Below, piece by piece: positions 35,860 to 53,058 of a DNA stretch of 64,000 nt. A program made the position numbers and the translations under genes. The stretch spans positions 10,240,501 to 10,304,500 of the forward strand of contig OZ059900.1 in assembly GCA_964057225.1 (NCBI GenBank). Reading direction: 5' to 3'. Under the pieces are notes generated by a model, which was given only the letters and a program-made list of their open reading frames with translations, searched no databases and was not told where the DNA came from. Numbering within the stretch: the stretch's first letter is position 1; every line of letters starts with the position of its first letter. The stretch comes from Auanema rhodensis. Taxonomy: Eukaryota; Nematoda; Chromadorea; Rhabditida; Rhabditidae.

Positions 35860-38800
35860 GTTTTTTTTGTCTGGTGACAGAATAAAATTATTTTTGGAAT
35901 TGAACAAAAAAAATTGTAATTGAGAGGTGGAGGACATTAAAATCAATTTTACACGTAATTTAGTTAGGAAAACAGCCACAACAATGATAGAAGGAGAGAA
36001 TTGAGAGATGCAGAAATATTATGAATTGGAGCAGTGACTGAAATACTCTCGAAAGATGGCGAGAACAAAACATGGCACCGTTTTGCTCTGTGTGCATGGG
36101 TGTATATGGGTATGTGTGAGAAACAAAAAAAAGAAATAAGAAGAACATAGTTTCTGATTGAGAGGAGAAATATGGAAGACCTCTTGGATGATGTTTTCTG
36201 ATTTCTGTTGTCTCTGTTGTCACACCAGCTAATCAGGCCAAGAAAACTTTCAACTTTCAAGGTTACATACAAACTTTTATTCCATTTACATCTGCTCATT
36301 GACCAAGCGTTTTCCTAAGCACAATTGCCAGTGACAGCTTGATATTACTGGCGACAAACTGCTGAGATTGCCTAGTCAGAGTCTTTGAGTAGCTAGATGC
36401 TTTCACTTTGCCTACCTAGTCACAAGGAGATTTGAAAGAAATTGAAAAGTTCAAGAGCAAAATAGCAAGTAAAAGGAAACCGATTGAGTCTAAAGAAAGT
36501 GAAGAAAAAAGGGTAAAATGAAAGAACTGCTAACAGCTAATATAGGATAAACTTGATAATAATGTTTTATAAGAAAACGTCATCATATGCAATAAACATT
36601 TCTAGGAATAACCAGCAATAAGCAACATACAAGAATGATTATGAATATTTCTTTTATCTGATATGAATTGAATCCAATAGAGAAATGAATCTTTCTTCGC
36701 ATTTTTTTGCTTTATTTACTATTAGAATTTATATTTTCTTTGGCCTCTTTCTTAAATTCATTATTTTTCAATTTAATTTTAGATTCGATTATGTAAGAGG
36801 AGAAGATAAACATGACAATCTTCTCCTCATTTTCAAAAGGCTTTCAAGCTTCAGCATCAGATAGCAAAGAGTTGAATAAAACAAAGATGAGAAAAAAATT
36901 GAAACATGTCTCTCTACCAATTCTCGTAGTCTCTATCTCTTTTTTCTCTTCTTTTTTTCTCTTTATTTCACTTTTCCAAATCGAGTTTGTCGTTATTGTA
37001 TTTCAGTCGTCTTTCCGGGTTTACATCCCGTACAAGCATACTGTGTCACAATGAGTTATACCAAACATTAAAGAGACATAGACATTTAGAGATTTGGAAG
37101 TAAAAGTTATTGGTTAACAACAAGTATTTGAATGAAGAAGTACATTTGAAGGTGCAGATTATTCAATTGACTGAATGTATTGGAAAGAAAAAGAGCTGTA
37201 GCCAATAAAGAGAGAGAGAGAGGGGGAGAGAGAGAGAGAGAGAGAAAGCAAAAGATAGAAAGAGCGAGAAACGAATAATACGAGATGCATATATCATCCA
37301 TCCACCTACATCCGTCTTCCATTGCTTGTTTTTTCTTAAGAAATGGAAATCTTAGCATATTGGATAAACATGATTCTTATTTATGATAATCTTTACCTTA
37401 TATGCTACTTGTCACATAAAAGCTAAAACATGACATGTGAAGTACATGCGAGCGCAACCAATCAAAGTAATTCAATCCAATTTTGTCGTCTTTTTTTGCA
37501 AAATTAATTAACCGAAAAGGTCAGTCTGCTAACTAAACGTGTACAACCTTTCGATTTCACTATTTTATGAAGATAGCCAAAAAGGCAGAAAAATTGAAAT
37601 AGGATTGTATTACCAGATGCGAAATCTTCACTTCACCCTAATAAGATGAGTTCAGCTTTGTTGTTGATGCATGTATGTAGTTTTAACATACAATTAATAA
37701 CTTTCCCTCAAACTTATAAACCAAGGGCAAAAAATGTTTCATATAACATATAGCTAACTCAAATAAACTGAAATAGCAATGGAAAAACTTAGAAATCGCA
37801 TGAGTAGAGAGGTATTTTCATGGATGTCGGAAACTTGAAAAGTTTTTTTTTCAAGTTTATAACAAACATATGAAAAGGAGAAGTTTTCTTTTTCTTTTTT
37901 TTTCTATGCTCGTTTTGTCGACATGACAATGAGCCAGATAGCTGTTGTTGACTGTTTAGTATATCTTCCTTCTAATGCGAGAGAGGGGGTGTGAGATGAG
38001 TAGAAGGTTGTTATAGTATATGAAATAAAATAATTCAAAACAATACGTTTTTAACTTTATATACTATATGTATATAAACAAATAAATATAGATAAATGTA
38101 TATATACATATCAATATATCGGATTTACTTGTTATTTGTTTTTTCAAAAAAAAAAAAAGTTTTTTTAAGTTGGAAGAGAAATAGCTGCAAATGAAATTAA
38201 GTTGGCAACATGTGATTGAGATAATGTAAACGATTTATAAATGTTTTAGAATGTTATGAAGGTACGGAAATGCTAATGAGAATGGTAGGTAAGAGAGGAA
38301 GAGCGACCATGTTAGATATTCCAGAGAACGAGAAGCTGGTGAGCGGACGGAAGAGATATCGAAAGAGTGAGTTCGCTGAAAATTTTCGCTTGACTGGCGG
38401 AGGCGGAAAAAAGAAATTAGTGACTTATGGAAAAAGTCTTCGAAAAGTTTGAATGAATGTTGGAATTGAAGGGGTTACCCCTCTTTTACATTACCACCCT
38501 CTTTGTCAAAGTCTGGCAGCTTTCTGTCTTTGCATCTATCTACCTTTTTTCATTTCTTATTCACTTTTCTCTCTCTCTCTCTTTCTATCTTTCTTTCTCA
38601 ACATCTCTACCTCTTTCTATCTACTCCTATATCTTTGCCATCTTTTGCTGTTAGTTCTCTCTGACAACGGCAACTTAAAAAGCATGACAAAGGAAATGTG
38701 CTCTTGTGATGGAAAAGTACTGGAAGAGCAGTAGGCAGGTGAAAATTGTCAAAGGAAGCATTTAATAATGGCTTTTAAGGTGTTGAACACGGTACAAACG

Positions 38801-39790
38801 CCTTAAGAACTGAAAGCTTAAGTTGTGAATTAAAACCAAAAATCACCAACACAAGCCGAGGAAAGAATTGTAGCGAAGAAAGAGAAAGGAAGTACTGAAG
38901 ACATACACATGTACATCAACGAGGAGGAAGCAAATTTTAAAAAGTTTAAGCGATAAGAATAACTTGGTAGAGAGCTAAATAGGATATAAAAAGCATAAGA
39001 AACCAATTTATCTTCGAAGAAAAGCAAAGAACACTTTGCATTGTGTGCATATTACGGAAAAATGCTAGCTCATTAAAGCATAGAAAAACAAAAAATGTTA
39101 TCAAATCGCTTCAATTTTTCGAAATTAATTTTTTTTTAATTTCAATACCGATTGAAGTGTTGCATATCTACTTATCCTGGAAAAGAAGCTAGCATGTCAA
39201 CTACATGCTATCTGGTTAAGACATCAAATGGAAGGAAAAGATGATAGAGACATCTGTTTCAGCAGCATAGATCGACGACATATCTCTACAAATGAAGATC
39301 TTAAATGTATTTGCAGTTAGTAATGTATTTTAAACGGAATTATCTATGAACATTTATAGAGAAGTGAAACGTGAAGATGAAATAAGTAATATGCGTGAGA
39401 TAGACATTCCAATCTAGTTATGCAGTTAATGTTAGTTCGTAACCGACTCTTTCCCCTTTTCCGACATAGCATATGCAACTTCTCTCCTTTTAACATTCTC
39501 TCTCAGTTTTCTTATTTTTCTTCCATTTCCCTCTCTTTTGGTCTCGTGCTTTTGAAAGCTCTAATGTTGTCCCTCTTTATAGCGCAGAAAAAAGCTGTGT
39601 GAAGCCTTACAACGTGTGTCATAAATGTGTGCAACTTTTCTTCAACTGAATTCCTGTGGTACTATCTCTTATTCTGCTCTTTTGCTTTCTCTATCTCTCC
39701 ATCTTACTTTCTGTCTCTAACTGTCATTCTATTTCTACGCTTGATCTCTCTCTCGCCCTTTCACACATTTAATACTTACTTTCTTTCAGT
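35860..39790. other. Upstream region of the transporter gene and microsatellite-rich DNA
   Basis: The part 35860-36480 has balanced base composition and likely contains the promoter region of the minus-strand transporter. Further right there is a GA microsatellite at 37209-37246, CT-rich tracts near 38570-38640 and 39480-39780, and a purine-rich frame at 38270-38452 that reads as a basic, Gly/Lys-rich peptide and is probably not a gene. Confidence 0.45.
37209..37246 (+). repeat. (GA)n microsatellite
   Basis: About 18 GA units with one GGGG interruption. Confidence 0.9.
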
Positions 39791-39815
39791 TTTCAGTTAA
39801 CTTCTAATTTTCACC

Positions 39816-39923
39816 ATGTCACAGCAACTCAGAGAAATAGTAGCTTTCACTCATGAAAAGCAAGTTGTGCCCAACGTTAAACTTATTATGTTTCGCGCAT
39901 ATGCATGTGCTTATTTAACCTAA
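39816..39923 (+). CDS. Candidate small ORF or first exon behind a strong acceptor
   Basis: ATG at 39816 opens a 35-residue frame, MSQQLREIVAFTHEKQVVPN followed by VKLIMFRAYACAYLT, ending TAA at 39921-39923. It is preceded by a very good tandem 3' splice site (CTTTCTTTCAG then TTTTCAG, ending at 39797) about 19 bases before the ATG, as for a trans-spliced nematode mRNA. It may be a short protein gene or the first exon of a longer one spliced at an internal GT. No family was recognised. Confidence 0.28.
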   Translation: MSQQLREIVAFTHEKQVVPNVKLIMFRAYACAYLT

Positions 39924-42900
39924 CTTTTACCTGACCTGACTAGCTTTTACTATTTCATCTCATTCACCGGAAACAACTTTGACTATGACTTCACATGACA
40001 TTGGTCGTAATGTATGGAGCTTGTTTCATGCCTAGATTTCAAGATGACAGCAGCAGGAAGAAAAACAGATGAACAGAAATCGGGGAAAACCCCCTTTCAT
40101 TTTCTGTGTCTCTATTATTTCAATACTCTTTTTATCTACTTGCTCATTTCAAATGAGCAAAGGCAAAAGCTCATACATACATAACTAAACATACATATAC
40201 ACAAACATACACATACACACATGTGACAGTTGAAACTAATCGGGACCATAGTGCTTGGTCAAACGATGCACATTAGTGTGTGTGTATGTGTGTGCTGACT
40301 TTCAACTCAGGGTTATAGATCAAATATATTCATCATTTAGCTATTTTGAAAATTCTAAAGTATTTAACATATATTTTCATAAAATGAAAAGAAATAATGT
40401 TAATATTGGAAGAAAAACTTATTATGATGCAACCCCATATATGGAGAAAGAGAGGATGAGAGAGAGAGAATTAGAGATTAAGAGTGTAAGAGAGAGAACA
40501 AGAGAAAGAGAATAGGATCATATTCTCTCTTAATATAAGCTGATAAAGAAATACACAGAAGAACAAATGAGTTTTGATGCCATAAATAAGAAAGGAAAAC
40601 CCCTTTGCAAATTAAAAAAAATGTAGAATTCAGCTATACAATACGCATAATCTTATAGAATATACAAGGTTAGAAAGACTAATCATTGAAACCAACTATA
40701 ATTTAATTCACAATCAGAGCCAAAAAAGAGTATATAAACGAAGAATTTGGAATTGGAAATGTTTAATAACTAAGAATTATAATACAAAGAAATGTGTACA
40801 TGTTCTTCGCAACAGCTTTTCTACTGATATGCTGAAGATGAAAAGCGCTTTATGTAAGCATGCCATAAGCAATAGCTGACAAATCATCTAACTAAATTGC
40901 TTAGGATGTTATGGAGTAGTGAAAAGTGAGCTTGAACGACAAAAAAAGAAGAACGGATAGAGATCATTTAAAAATTTTCATTCAAAATTAGGAATACAAG
41001 ATGAAAAAGACGGAGATGGCAACAGGGCAAGATGGGAAGAAAATGAAAAATTAGAAAATGAAATAGAAAGAGAAAAAGGGAAGAGAGTGAGAGAAAAAAA
41101 TGAAGAGAGAGAGAGAGAGAGAGTGAGCGAATAAGCAGGAAACGGCAAAACCAAGACAACGCATAATGTCAACGACAAATGATCTGAACAAGGTTCTGAG
41201 GATGAGAAAGTTGATGTTGTTTGAAATGACAGCACAACCGAAGAAGAATAGATTGCTAACAAGTCAAGTATTAATCTCAGCATTATAAAATAATAAATGA
41301 TATCGTATAAAATCATAAAAAAACGCATAAGTTTTGAAAGTATATGTGATTTGAAGCTTAAACACAGTAGAAATGAGATAATATTGCCTTTATATGTAAT
41401 TTCAAATAAAATCCGTAAGCCTTTGATGTGTATTCTGCCATTTTCAATCTCATAACTTTGATCATATTACACACATACAAATCATATAAAAAAACTGTTG
41501 GCTATAGATTTACATGGAAAAACGTATAGAAAAAGCTTGGAGAGGATAAAACCAATAAAGATCAAAAAATTCTATATTCACATTATATTATTTTATATTA
41601 TAATATGTTGATGTGATCATAAATAATAGAAAAAGGATGGAAAACTAACTCGTTGTTCAAATGCATTTCAATTCATAAAACTAAACTTGAAATATAAATC
41701 TTCTATTTTCTCTCTTTCTCTCTCTTTTCCAGGTCTTAAGTTGTCATTTGGCACTTATTGCATTTTGAATCTATCCATGTGACTCAGTGATCAGGCTGAC
41801 TAAAGTCAAACACAGTGCATTTAGTCTCAAATTTTTTGTCTCATCTCTCTCTCTCTCTTTTTCAGAAAGAGTCATTGGTCGTCGTGCTTTAGGTTAGAGC
41901 ACTATTCTCTTCATCTTCTGCTCGTTAATTTTCTTTTTTTGGGGCTGGTTCTTAGTTTTAGAATGTACAAGGGTACGCTGGTATTTTGAAGCTAAAATCT
42001 GGATGTATTGGCGTAATTGTGCTTCAATAGCACAGAAGACAAATTCTGCAACTGACACGTAAACCAACGAGCTCAACAGCCAACTACAAAAAATGTTTGA
42101 CTATATCACATAATTAAAGAAAAAAAAATATATAAATTCCTATATTAAACATAAAATATCGATGTGTATATGATGAAATAGCTGGATAAGGGTATATGAT
42201 TACACTAAATTTCATGGATAATATTAAGTCGCAGGATGATATATTAGCAAAGAAAATAATACTTTTGAAGTGCAAATGATAAATGTGCCGAGAATGAACT
42301 TCCTGAGTTTAAAACGTTCATATTTTTGACTTTATCCGTATCGCAAAGTTATCAATGCAATAAACTCAAAAAATGGGCACTAGAATTGAAAAAAATGAGC
42401 GAAAATGAGGAGAAAAACAAACCTATCCACCTCTTTTTTTGCTCTCTTCAGCTCTCTTTCGTTTTCTTTTTTTTTCGCGTTTTCTCTCCCCTTTTTCCCT
42501 TTTATCTCTCTTTTCTCCTTCTCTCTTCCTATTATTTTCTACTATTTTATTTTTCTTAGATAATACTGATTTAGCAACTTGACTACATATTATTACTTTA
42601 TTTCATCTACCGGAAAATATTGCAAAGGGTAGGAAAAATCAATGGAACACGTAGAAAGCTGTTAATGGGTGAAGAATTGTCATCCTATTAGCTATTGTTG
42701 CTTATCCAAGCATATACTTTTTTTGGAGAAGGAGGTCGAGGGAAAAGGAGACAACGAAGAAGCAACAATTCGTCGGCTTACTTGCTATAGAAAAGTTTTG
42801 GCTATGTTCCTCAGTTGAATAAAATTATAAAATTAATATTTCATTCGAGCGTTATTCGAATCGCAGGCAACGTAGAGCAAAAGAAAAAGATGAACACAAT

Positions 42901-43384
42901 CAACACTGGCACAAATTTTCAGAGTAATGAATCCTGAACGCGTGGCATCAAATTAAAGAAAAAAAAAAGGAAAAAAAAGGTTTTTCTTCTTCTCCTTTGA
43001 ATAAAAGAGTTGCCAATTTTAAAACTGAGCGCCAAAAAAATTGCAAACTACATATTACGTAAGACATTGGTTTTCAAAACATTTATTTATTAATATACAG
43101 TTTATTATAATAAAAAAATAAATGAATCTGAAGGAAAATAGTAAAAAAAACAGCAACATTTCTGAATTTTCATAATATATGAAAATGATTTAGGATTTAT
43201 GTTAATTTATACATATAGAAGTGTGAAAGCTGTGAATATTAAAAGAATATAAGACTATCTAAAACATCTGGTCATTTAGTAGACAGATGACTGATTTATA
43301 ATATTATATAATTGAAAAACACAATGCTCACTAACTATATATAGATTAACTATATATATATATAATTTGTTTTATAATGAGTAC

Positions 43385-43428
43385 ATATTATATATTATAT
43401 AATATATATAATATATATATATATATAT
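43385..43428 (+). repeat. (AT)n-rich microsatellite
   Basis: Nearly uninterrupted TA/AT dinucleotides over about 44 bases. Confidence 0.85.
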
Positions 43429-43785
43429 GTAAATGTATAGATAATGTACATGTAGATGACAACTTGGCTGTCTTGTGTGGGAGATGTGTGTGGGAGTTTT
43501 CTCTATACATGTTTCATAGCTCGGTGATTCAAGTGAAATGTAGGATGCGAATAGAAGCAAGGCACATGAAGTTGCTTTTTACGTATTTCATATATCTATC
43601 TATCTGTCTATCTACTGAGCCAACTATCTAAATGAGATGAAAAGAACAAAAAAAAATGTGTTGAATGAAATTAATATACTATAGCATCTATATATGGATA
43701 TATAAGTAGATGTAATGTTGGAAATGTTATTACATTTTGTTAATTATATGTAATAATTAATAATATATGTTATATATATAACAGA

Positions 43786-43812
43786 TATTATATATATATA
43801 TATATATATATG
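43786..43812 (+). repeat. (TA)n microsatellite
   Basis: About twelve TA units, preceded by a small A/T palindrome TATATATATA. Confidence 0.85.
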
Positions 43813-43918
43813 ATATAGTATATAGATCATAATATTTCGCTTTTAACTAGAATTCATATACCTTGCCAAGACAATACCTACACACACGCGCAGACATGTA
43901 TGAATATTCCGAAATACA

Positions 43919-43939
43919 GACACACACACACACACACAA
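43919..43939 (+). repeat. (AC)n microsatellite
   Basis: About ten AC units; a (GA)n tract follows 75 bases later. Confidence 0.85.
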
Positions 43940-44253
43940 GCATAACCGTAAGCTGATATACAAAGTGAAGAGCAACGCATGTGATGGATATACCCACCTC
44001 TCAAGAAAAAAGAAAGAGAGAGCGAGAGAGAGAGAAAAAAACCATTTAAAAGGGAATGAGATGAAAAACGAAGCATTCAATTGATATATCTGTATAAAAA
44101 AAAGTATATAAAAATATATCGCGATGAAAAAATGAATAATAATAATAATACAAAATATTTACAAGCTGACTGTCGCTTGAGATATCTAAACAATTGACTA
44201 AAATGATACAAAACCGCTTGTTGTTAATGTAGTTTGACAACATATACACAGAA

Positions 44254-44273
44254 ATAATTAACATGTTAATTAT
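44254..44273. repeat. Perfect 20-bp palindrome
   Basis: ATAATTAACATGTTAATTAT reads the same on both strands. It lies beyond the 3' end of the MAP kinase gene. It could be a dyad binding site or a chance product of AT-rich sequence. Confidence 0.7.
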
Positions 44274-44671
44274 ATAATAATATAATTGAAAATTCATGAT
44301 CGTGAAAGAGAAGGAGAGTATACAGAGAGAGCCAGGTGATCAGATTGGCACATATTTGAAGAGATATAACATTATTTGGTAATTTACATAACATTTTGAG
44401 GATAGATTCGGATTAATTTCGAAGAAAGTATCATATTTCGTGATAAGATAGTTAAGAAATCATTGGTTTCATTTGAACGTTTCTACTAATTTCTTTGATT
44501 TTAAGGACATGAGATAAATATTAGACATGTGATAGCAATTCAATTGAATTTTATATAATTAGATAGAACTAATTTAGTTGAGCTTGCATCTCCGTTTCAT
44601 CAAGATTATCATTCTGCATTTACTATTCTAATTAGTGTAAGAGGTGGATGAATTGCGTCGTGGTAGAAGAG

Positions 44672-48051
<3,380 letters not shown>

Positions 48052-48061
48052 CTGCAAAATA
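48052..48061 (-). promoter_or_regulatory. 3' splice site immediately before the MAP kinase ATG
   Basis: ATTATTTTGCAG is followed at once by ATG. This could be an SL trans-splice acceptor with no leader spacer, or an internal acceptor if an upstream coding exon exists that I have not found. Confidence 0.5.
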
Positions 48062-48299
48062 ATGATATAAACTCACAAAGAACAACGTTTCAACGAGAAC
48101 ACAATCGAATACAATAAAAATTTTAACAAAAAACGGCCGAATAATACAATTAGAACAACAAAATGAAACACAAGACAAGCAGGGATTGCTTGGAGAATTG
48201 AAATGACGTTCGAAATGGTAGCTATGATGCCAATGAATTAAGTCAAATACCATTCTTTTTCTTAGCTTTTCTAAACAAATGCTCACTACTGTTTGCAGA

Positions 48300-48382
48300 A
48301 AAGACTAATTTACGTGGTAAAATGTAGTTTAGTAAATGTTAAAGAGAAAGAACTGAGCCTTAGCTAGCCACCATCCTACGCA

Positions 48383-48420
<38 letters not shown>

Positions 48421-51400
48421 TTTCCAAGAGCTTCACCATTGAACTTTCGATCAAAACGAACTGAGAGATTATTGAAAACTCTGTGAGTGATAAGAATAAG
48501 AAAGTGACGAGAAAAAGGCGTGAGAGAAAAAATTCATATCATCGAAATGGCAAAGATTAATTTCAACAATGAAATATTATTATCAAACTTGATTGTTATA
48601 TAGGCTTTGTTTTTTTGAATAATTAGTCATAATTTATGAATATAAGTATGAAATAACATATAATTATACAAATAATTAGATAAGAACTATGACTGAAATC
48701 TTGACTATGTAATAGTAGATAGTATAATATATATATGTAGATAAAGTATTTGTATTTCGTAAAGTTTGAATCATGAATTCATGTTATTATGAAATATTTA
48801 AGCTTGAAGTCAGCAATGGCCGGTGAAACAGTATGTGAATGATGTGAGACTGACATGATTTTCAATCGCACATGAACTGTTCATTTAGTCCAGTTGTTAA
48901 CACATTGTAGCTGAGGGATTAACATCACGAACAACTGTGTGAGTGGCCCGCAAGAGGTAACGAGAGGTTGATGCTATGCATGATAGATAGATAGAGAAAG
49001 AGAGAGAGAAAACGAAACTATGAACGAAAAGGACAGATCAAGAGGCTCAATGAGGCAAAAGCGAATTGGGAAATATGCGTAAGCATGAATAAGAGGAGAG
49101 AAAAAAAAGAAACAAGCTATAGAAAGGCTATTGACATATCTAGATTGACTAAAAAATCTAATATTAAACATGAAAATTTGTATCAAAAGATTTGAATGAA
49201 TGCGCAATCAGGAAATATCTGATAGTTCAAAAAATTCAAATATTATAAGTTCATATCAGTTCATATGAAGACAGTCGTGTCAGGGAAACTCGTAAAATAC
49301 TTAACTTCCAGACCATGGCTTTTGATTTTGAAATACATCATTTTCCATTTTCGCCCTTTTCTTTTCTGGATATTTATTCCAGAATTGAACTTTTCAATTT
49401 GATTTTCGAACTAGCCATCTTAAGAGAATGAGATCATGTTGTACGCATTTTATAAACGTTAGCCAAAAAGGAAATTTCGGAGAGGAAAAGAGGAAATAAC
49501 TATGATTGTCTACTTGACCTCGCTCGGAACACGCCGATTAATGGCCTGGCATCACAATTAATAGCTCACATTCACCTATCTATTTAAATGGAGAAACTTA
49601 GATACGGAAAGAAAATGATAGACAATTCACCTTGACGACGGAAACCAAATAAGATGATAGTGATTCTACTTGGTTGCATACGAGTGTTTATGAAAAGAGT
49701 GGGAGAAGAGGGGGTGCAATCACGTGTAGGTGTCTACCCAAGTGAATGACCATAGTTTCATCGCAAATTAAGAATATTAGAAGAAGATGACGAAGGTTTC
49801 TATAGAGATATTCACCTTATAATCAGCATTCCTGTCTATTACTGCATTAGTCTTCTCAACTTTTTTCTTGTTATCTCTCTTTTTCTCTTTTTTTTTCTTT
49901 TCTCTCAGTTGCATACACGTACCCACAGTCGCTTTTTTTTTCGTAGAACAGCTCTTCCGGTTCACTGTCTTATTGAACAGAAAATGAATAAACACGAGAC
50001 TTTTCCTGAATAATTTATCAAAAGTAATTGAAAAAACTATAAATCAACACCTTTCCATATCCATTAACACTTCAAATTCTACTAAAAGAATTATGTCTTT
50101 ATTTTCGTTTCTCTTTATCTCATGTTTCTCCCTTCCTCTTTCTCCTTACCCCCGCCTGCCCCTAGTCTGCGTTTTCCCCCATTTTTTCTTTCTCGCTATT
50201 AAAATATAAATTTTAATTATCAATAAAAGACAGATGGTTATAGATAGATAAGACATTTTGACATTAATAATTCCCAAAAAAGTGATAAATTTTCCAAAAA
50301 AAAACAACACACGTATATTCAGAGATGAAAAGAAAGTGAAATCCTACCAGAAAATAAGAGTAAAAAATAAAATTAACAACAAAATTATTAAAATTATAAT
50401 CGATTAACAGAAAAAAACAAGCACCAAATACAACAGAAAATGTTAAACGCATTCATGATATTGAAGACGTCGCCAAAAAAAAGTTGGAGTGAATAGACGG
50501 AGAAAACAATAGAAACAATATGCGTATGTGATGTCAACATGGAAAGGCAAAGAGAATGCATATAATAGAAAAAAAAGAAAAGCATTAAAGGAAATGAGGT
50601 AAGAATAAAGAAAAACGAAAACGAAAAAATTGTTCAAAAAAGCGGCCAATTTTCGAAGAATGTAAAGAGAATGCTTGACGAGTGCGAGTATTTGAATAAA
50701 AAAAAAGTGAAACTGAATGAGGAGCTAGACTAGTATGCATAGGCATAACCAGCGGCAGCAATAGGCATGATGATGATGAAGAGAAACTGGACACATACAC
50801 ACACCGACAATTTTTGAGGAACTGTTGTTGTCTTCCTTGATGAGAAATGGTTAAGCAGCAGTTTTACCGTAAAGTTTCCGTTTTGTTTTGTCATGTTCTC
50901 TTCAATATTTGTAAACGCAATGAAAAGAGTATGGAAAACGAGGCTAATCGTTAAGCAAGTTGGATAAATAGGGAGAAATTTCGCAAAACCAGCCAATGTG
51001 GTACTTAACTAATATTTTTCTTCTTCTCTGGATTAGTATTCAAGTATATTTTTAAATATTTTCATGTAATTTTCAAGTAATGGAAAGTACAGAACGATAT
51101 GATTCATGAAGAAACAAAATTCAGACAAAAAATAAGTAGATAAGAAAAGAAATAGATAAGAGAAGATCTGTCAAGTTGTTTCAGCGAGAAAAGAACGATC
51201 TTCCCGTTTTTGTTCTGCTTTTCTCGTTGTCTGTATGAGAAAAAATATATAGATTATCTGAAATATGATGATGAGAAATAGGAAGAGGAAATGACTAATA
51301 GATAAGGTAAACTGAAGAGAGGCAGACTTGAAGGAAGCAAGATATCTATCTGCCCAAATTGATTCATGAGAGGGTGTGTCCTTGTGATCACACACATAGT

Positions 51401-53050
51401 CATCACATCTCTATGACTATGTGGCTATATGGCTGCGATAGAGGCTGTATTCGTTGAACGCATATTGCATTGAATTATATGATTGCGTTGAAGAAAAGGA
51501 TAGAAAAGTAGAGAATACAAGAGAGATAGAGATAGAGAGAGAGAAAGAGAGAGAGAAAGAAAGGATATATTCAAGTATAACACAGAAAGTTGATGCTGAT
51601 AGTTGGAGAGCTCACATTAATTTTCCATCGTTTTGCCGCTCATTTTTTTTATTCAAAACGTACTAGAATTTGAAAACATCAGGTTGATGATGCAAATTTT
51701 ATTTTTTGGAAGATCGTATTTGATCTGCTATGTTTGGAAATGGCACGATTATCTATTCATCAATCTTAAAAGTAGCGAAAGTACTGAAAAGAAGATATGG
51801 TAGAGAAAAACGATTGTCAGCTTGAAATCAAACAGCTGTGTGAATTATTTGGATGCAAAAAATACTTATAGGATGTCGTATGTGATTCTGGTCGAATGAA
51901 AAAGGACAGTTGAACAGCTAAGCAGATTAGAAAAAAACTGTTTCGATGACATTATGTCTATTGCTAGCGGCAATATTCCGATGCCCTTCTGTATAAGCTA
52001 TTGAAGTCAAAGAGGATGTGAGAGGTTGGTGATGAGAAAAGAAATGAGAGAGAACGAGAGAGATAGATCGAAGGAAAGGTAGTTATGTTATCAGAATAAA
52101 GGACATTATCAACCAAAAAAAGTCATTTAATGATCATTTTTCATGAAAAGAATAAAAAACAACAAAAAAACTGCTGAAAGAACCGGAAAAATGCAAACGA
52201 TTCCTGATGCTCCAGCTATAGGAAATAGCATTACAGACAAGTTGTCTATGTATGTATGTGTGTATGTGTTGCTATTGCTTTTGGCTTTGTTAAGCTTATA
52301 GACAATACAGTTTTGTGAGAGCGAAAGAAAGTAAAAGAGAGAAAGATAAAGAAAAGAGAAGGAAGATGATGTGAAGGATGCTTAAAGAAGAGACAAAAAA
52401 CGTGTTTCAATGCGTTAGAAGGGGGGCAACGTGTGGCTTAAATAATGTAGCTTCAACATCAATTCATGAAACAAAGTATAGATATATCTTTAGTTTTTTA
52501 TAGATTTTCGTTGAGGCAAGCATTTTACAGTAACAGAATGTCTGTTCTACAGGTGTAATACAACCTGATGAACAAATGAAAAAGTTTCATCGAAAGCTTT
52601 GAAAACAAGAATCAAGACAGAACATTCGAAAATAAAAATACAAAACAGCTTATGAACGTTAGGTTAAAATATAAAAAAACGAATGACTTTTATCACTTAA
52701 ATAAACAAGAAACATTCACAATCAGCTTCATAATATGTAATTTATTTCTAGAAAATCTTTTAGATTAACTAATTTATGAAACAATAAAGCTTTGTAAAAA
52801 CAAACAAATAAATCTATTTGAAAAAGAAATTTATAGAAGACGTATGATAACTAGGACACAGATGAGACAACAGAAGATGCAATTAGTTGTCATGTGCATT
52901 ATATAAACATCACTGAATCACATCTCACGCGTTTTGTGATAAATAATCAGAAACACGGAAAAAAAAATGATAATTTGATTAAGATAATATGGAATAAAAA
53001 TAGAAAATGAACAGTTTTTTCTATTTATAATATTGTGTGACGCATTACTT
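48300..53050. other. Intergenic DNA upstream of the MAP kinase gene
   Basis: No supported gene. It holds a CT tract at 48383-48422, several GA-rich blocks (48990-49020, 51510-51570, 52330-52370) and A/T-rich DNA. A 36-residue frame at 52191-52301 (start MQTIPDAPAIGNSITDKLSM, then a Leu-rich end) is noted but unsupported. The rest looks non-coding. Confidence 0.45.
48383..48422 (+). repeat. (CT)n microsatellite
   Basis: About 19 CT units with one TTT interruption, 330 bases upstream of the MAP kinase start. Confidence 0.9.
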
Positions 53051-53058
53051 TTCAATAG

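Larger units (their letters stand above)
39930..44660. other. Intergenic DNA rich in microsatellites
   Basis: No gene recognised. Contents include GA tracts at 41104-41122 and 44011-44035, CT tracts near 41705-41725 and 41845-41860, pure A/T dinucleotide tracts at 43385-43428 and 43786-43812, an AC tract at 43919-43939, and a perfect 20-bp palindrome at 44254-44273. All frames over 60 codons here read these repeats. Confidence 0.5.

Noticed and set aside
38270-38452. 60-codon basic frame
   Set aside because: A purine-rich stretch gives Lys/Arg/Gly/Glu codons in several frames; the minus strand is equally open. No start context or partner exons.
52191-52301. 36-codon frame with a Leu-rich hydrophobic end
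   Set aside because: The hydrophobic part reads a TATG/TGTG repeat; its possible splice phase does not fit the next candidate segment at 53059.
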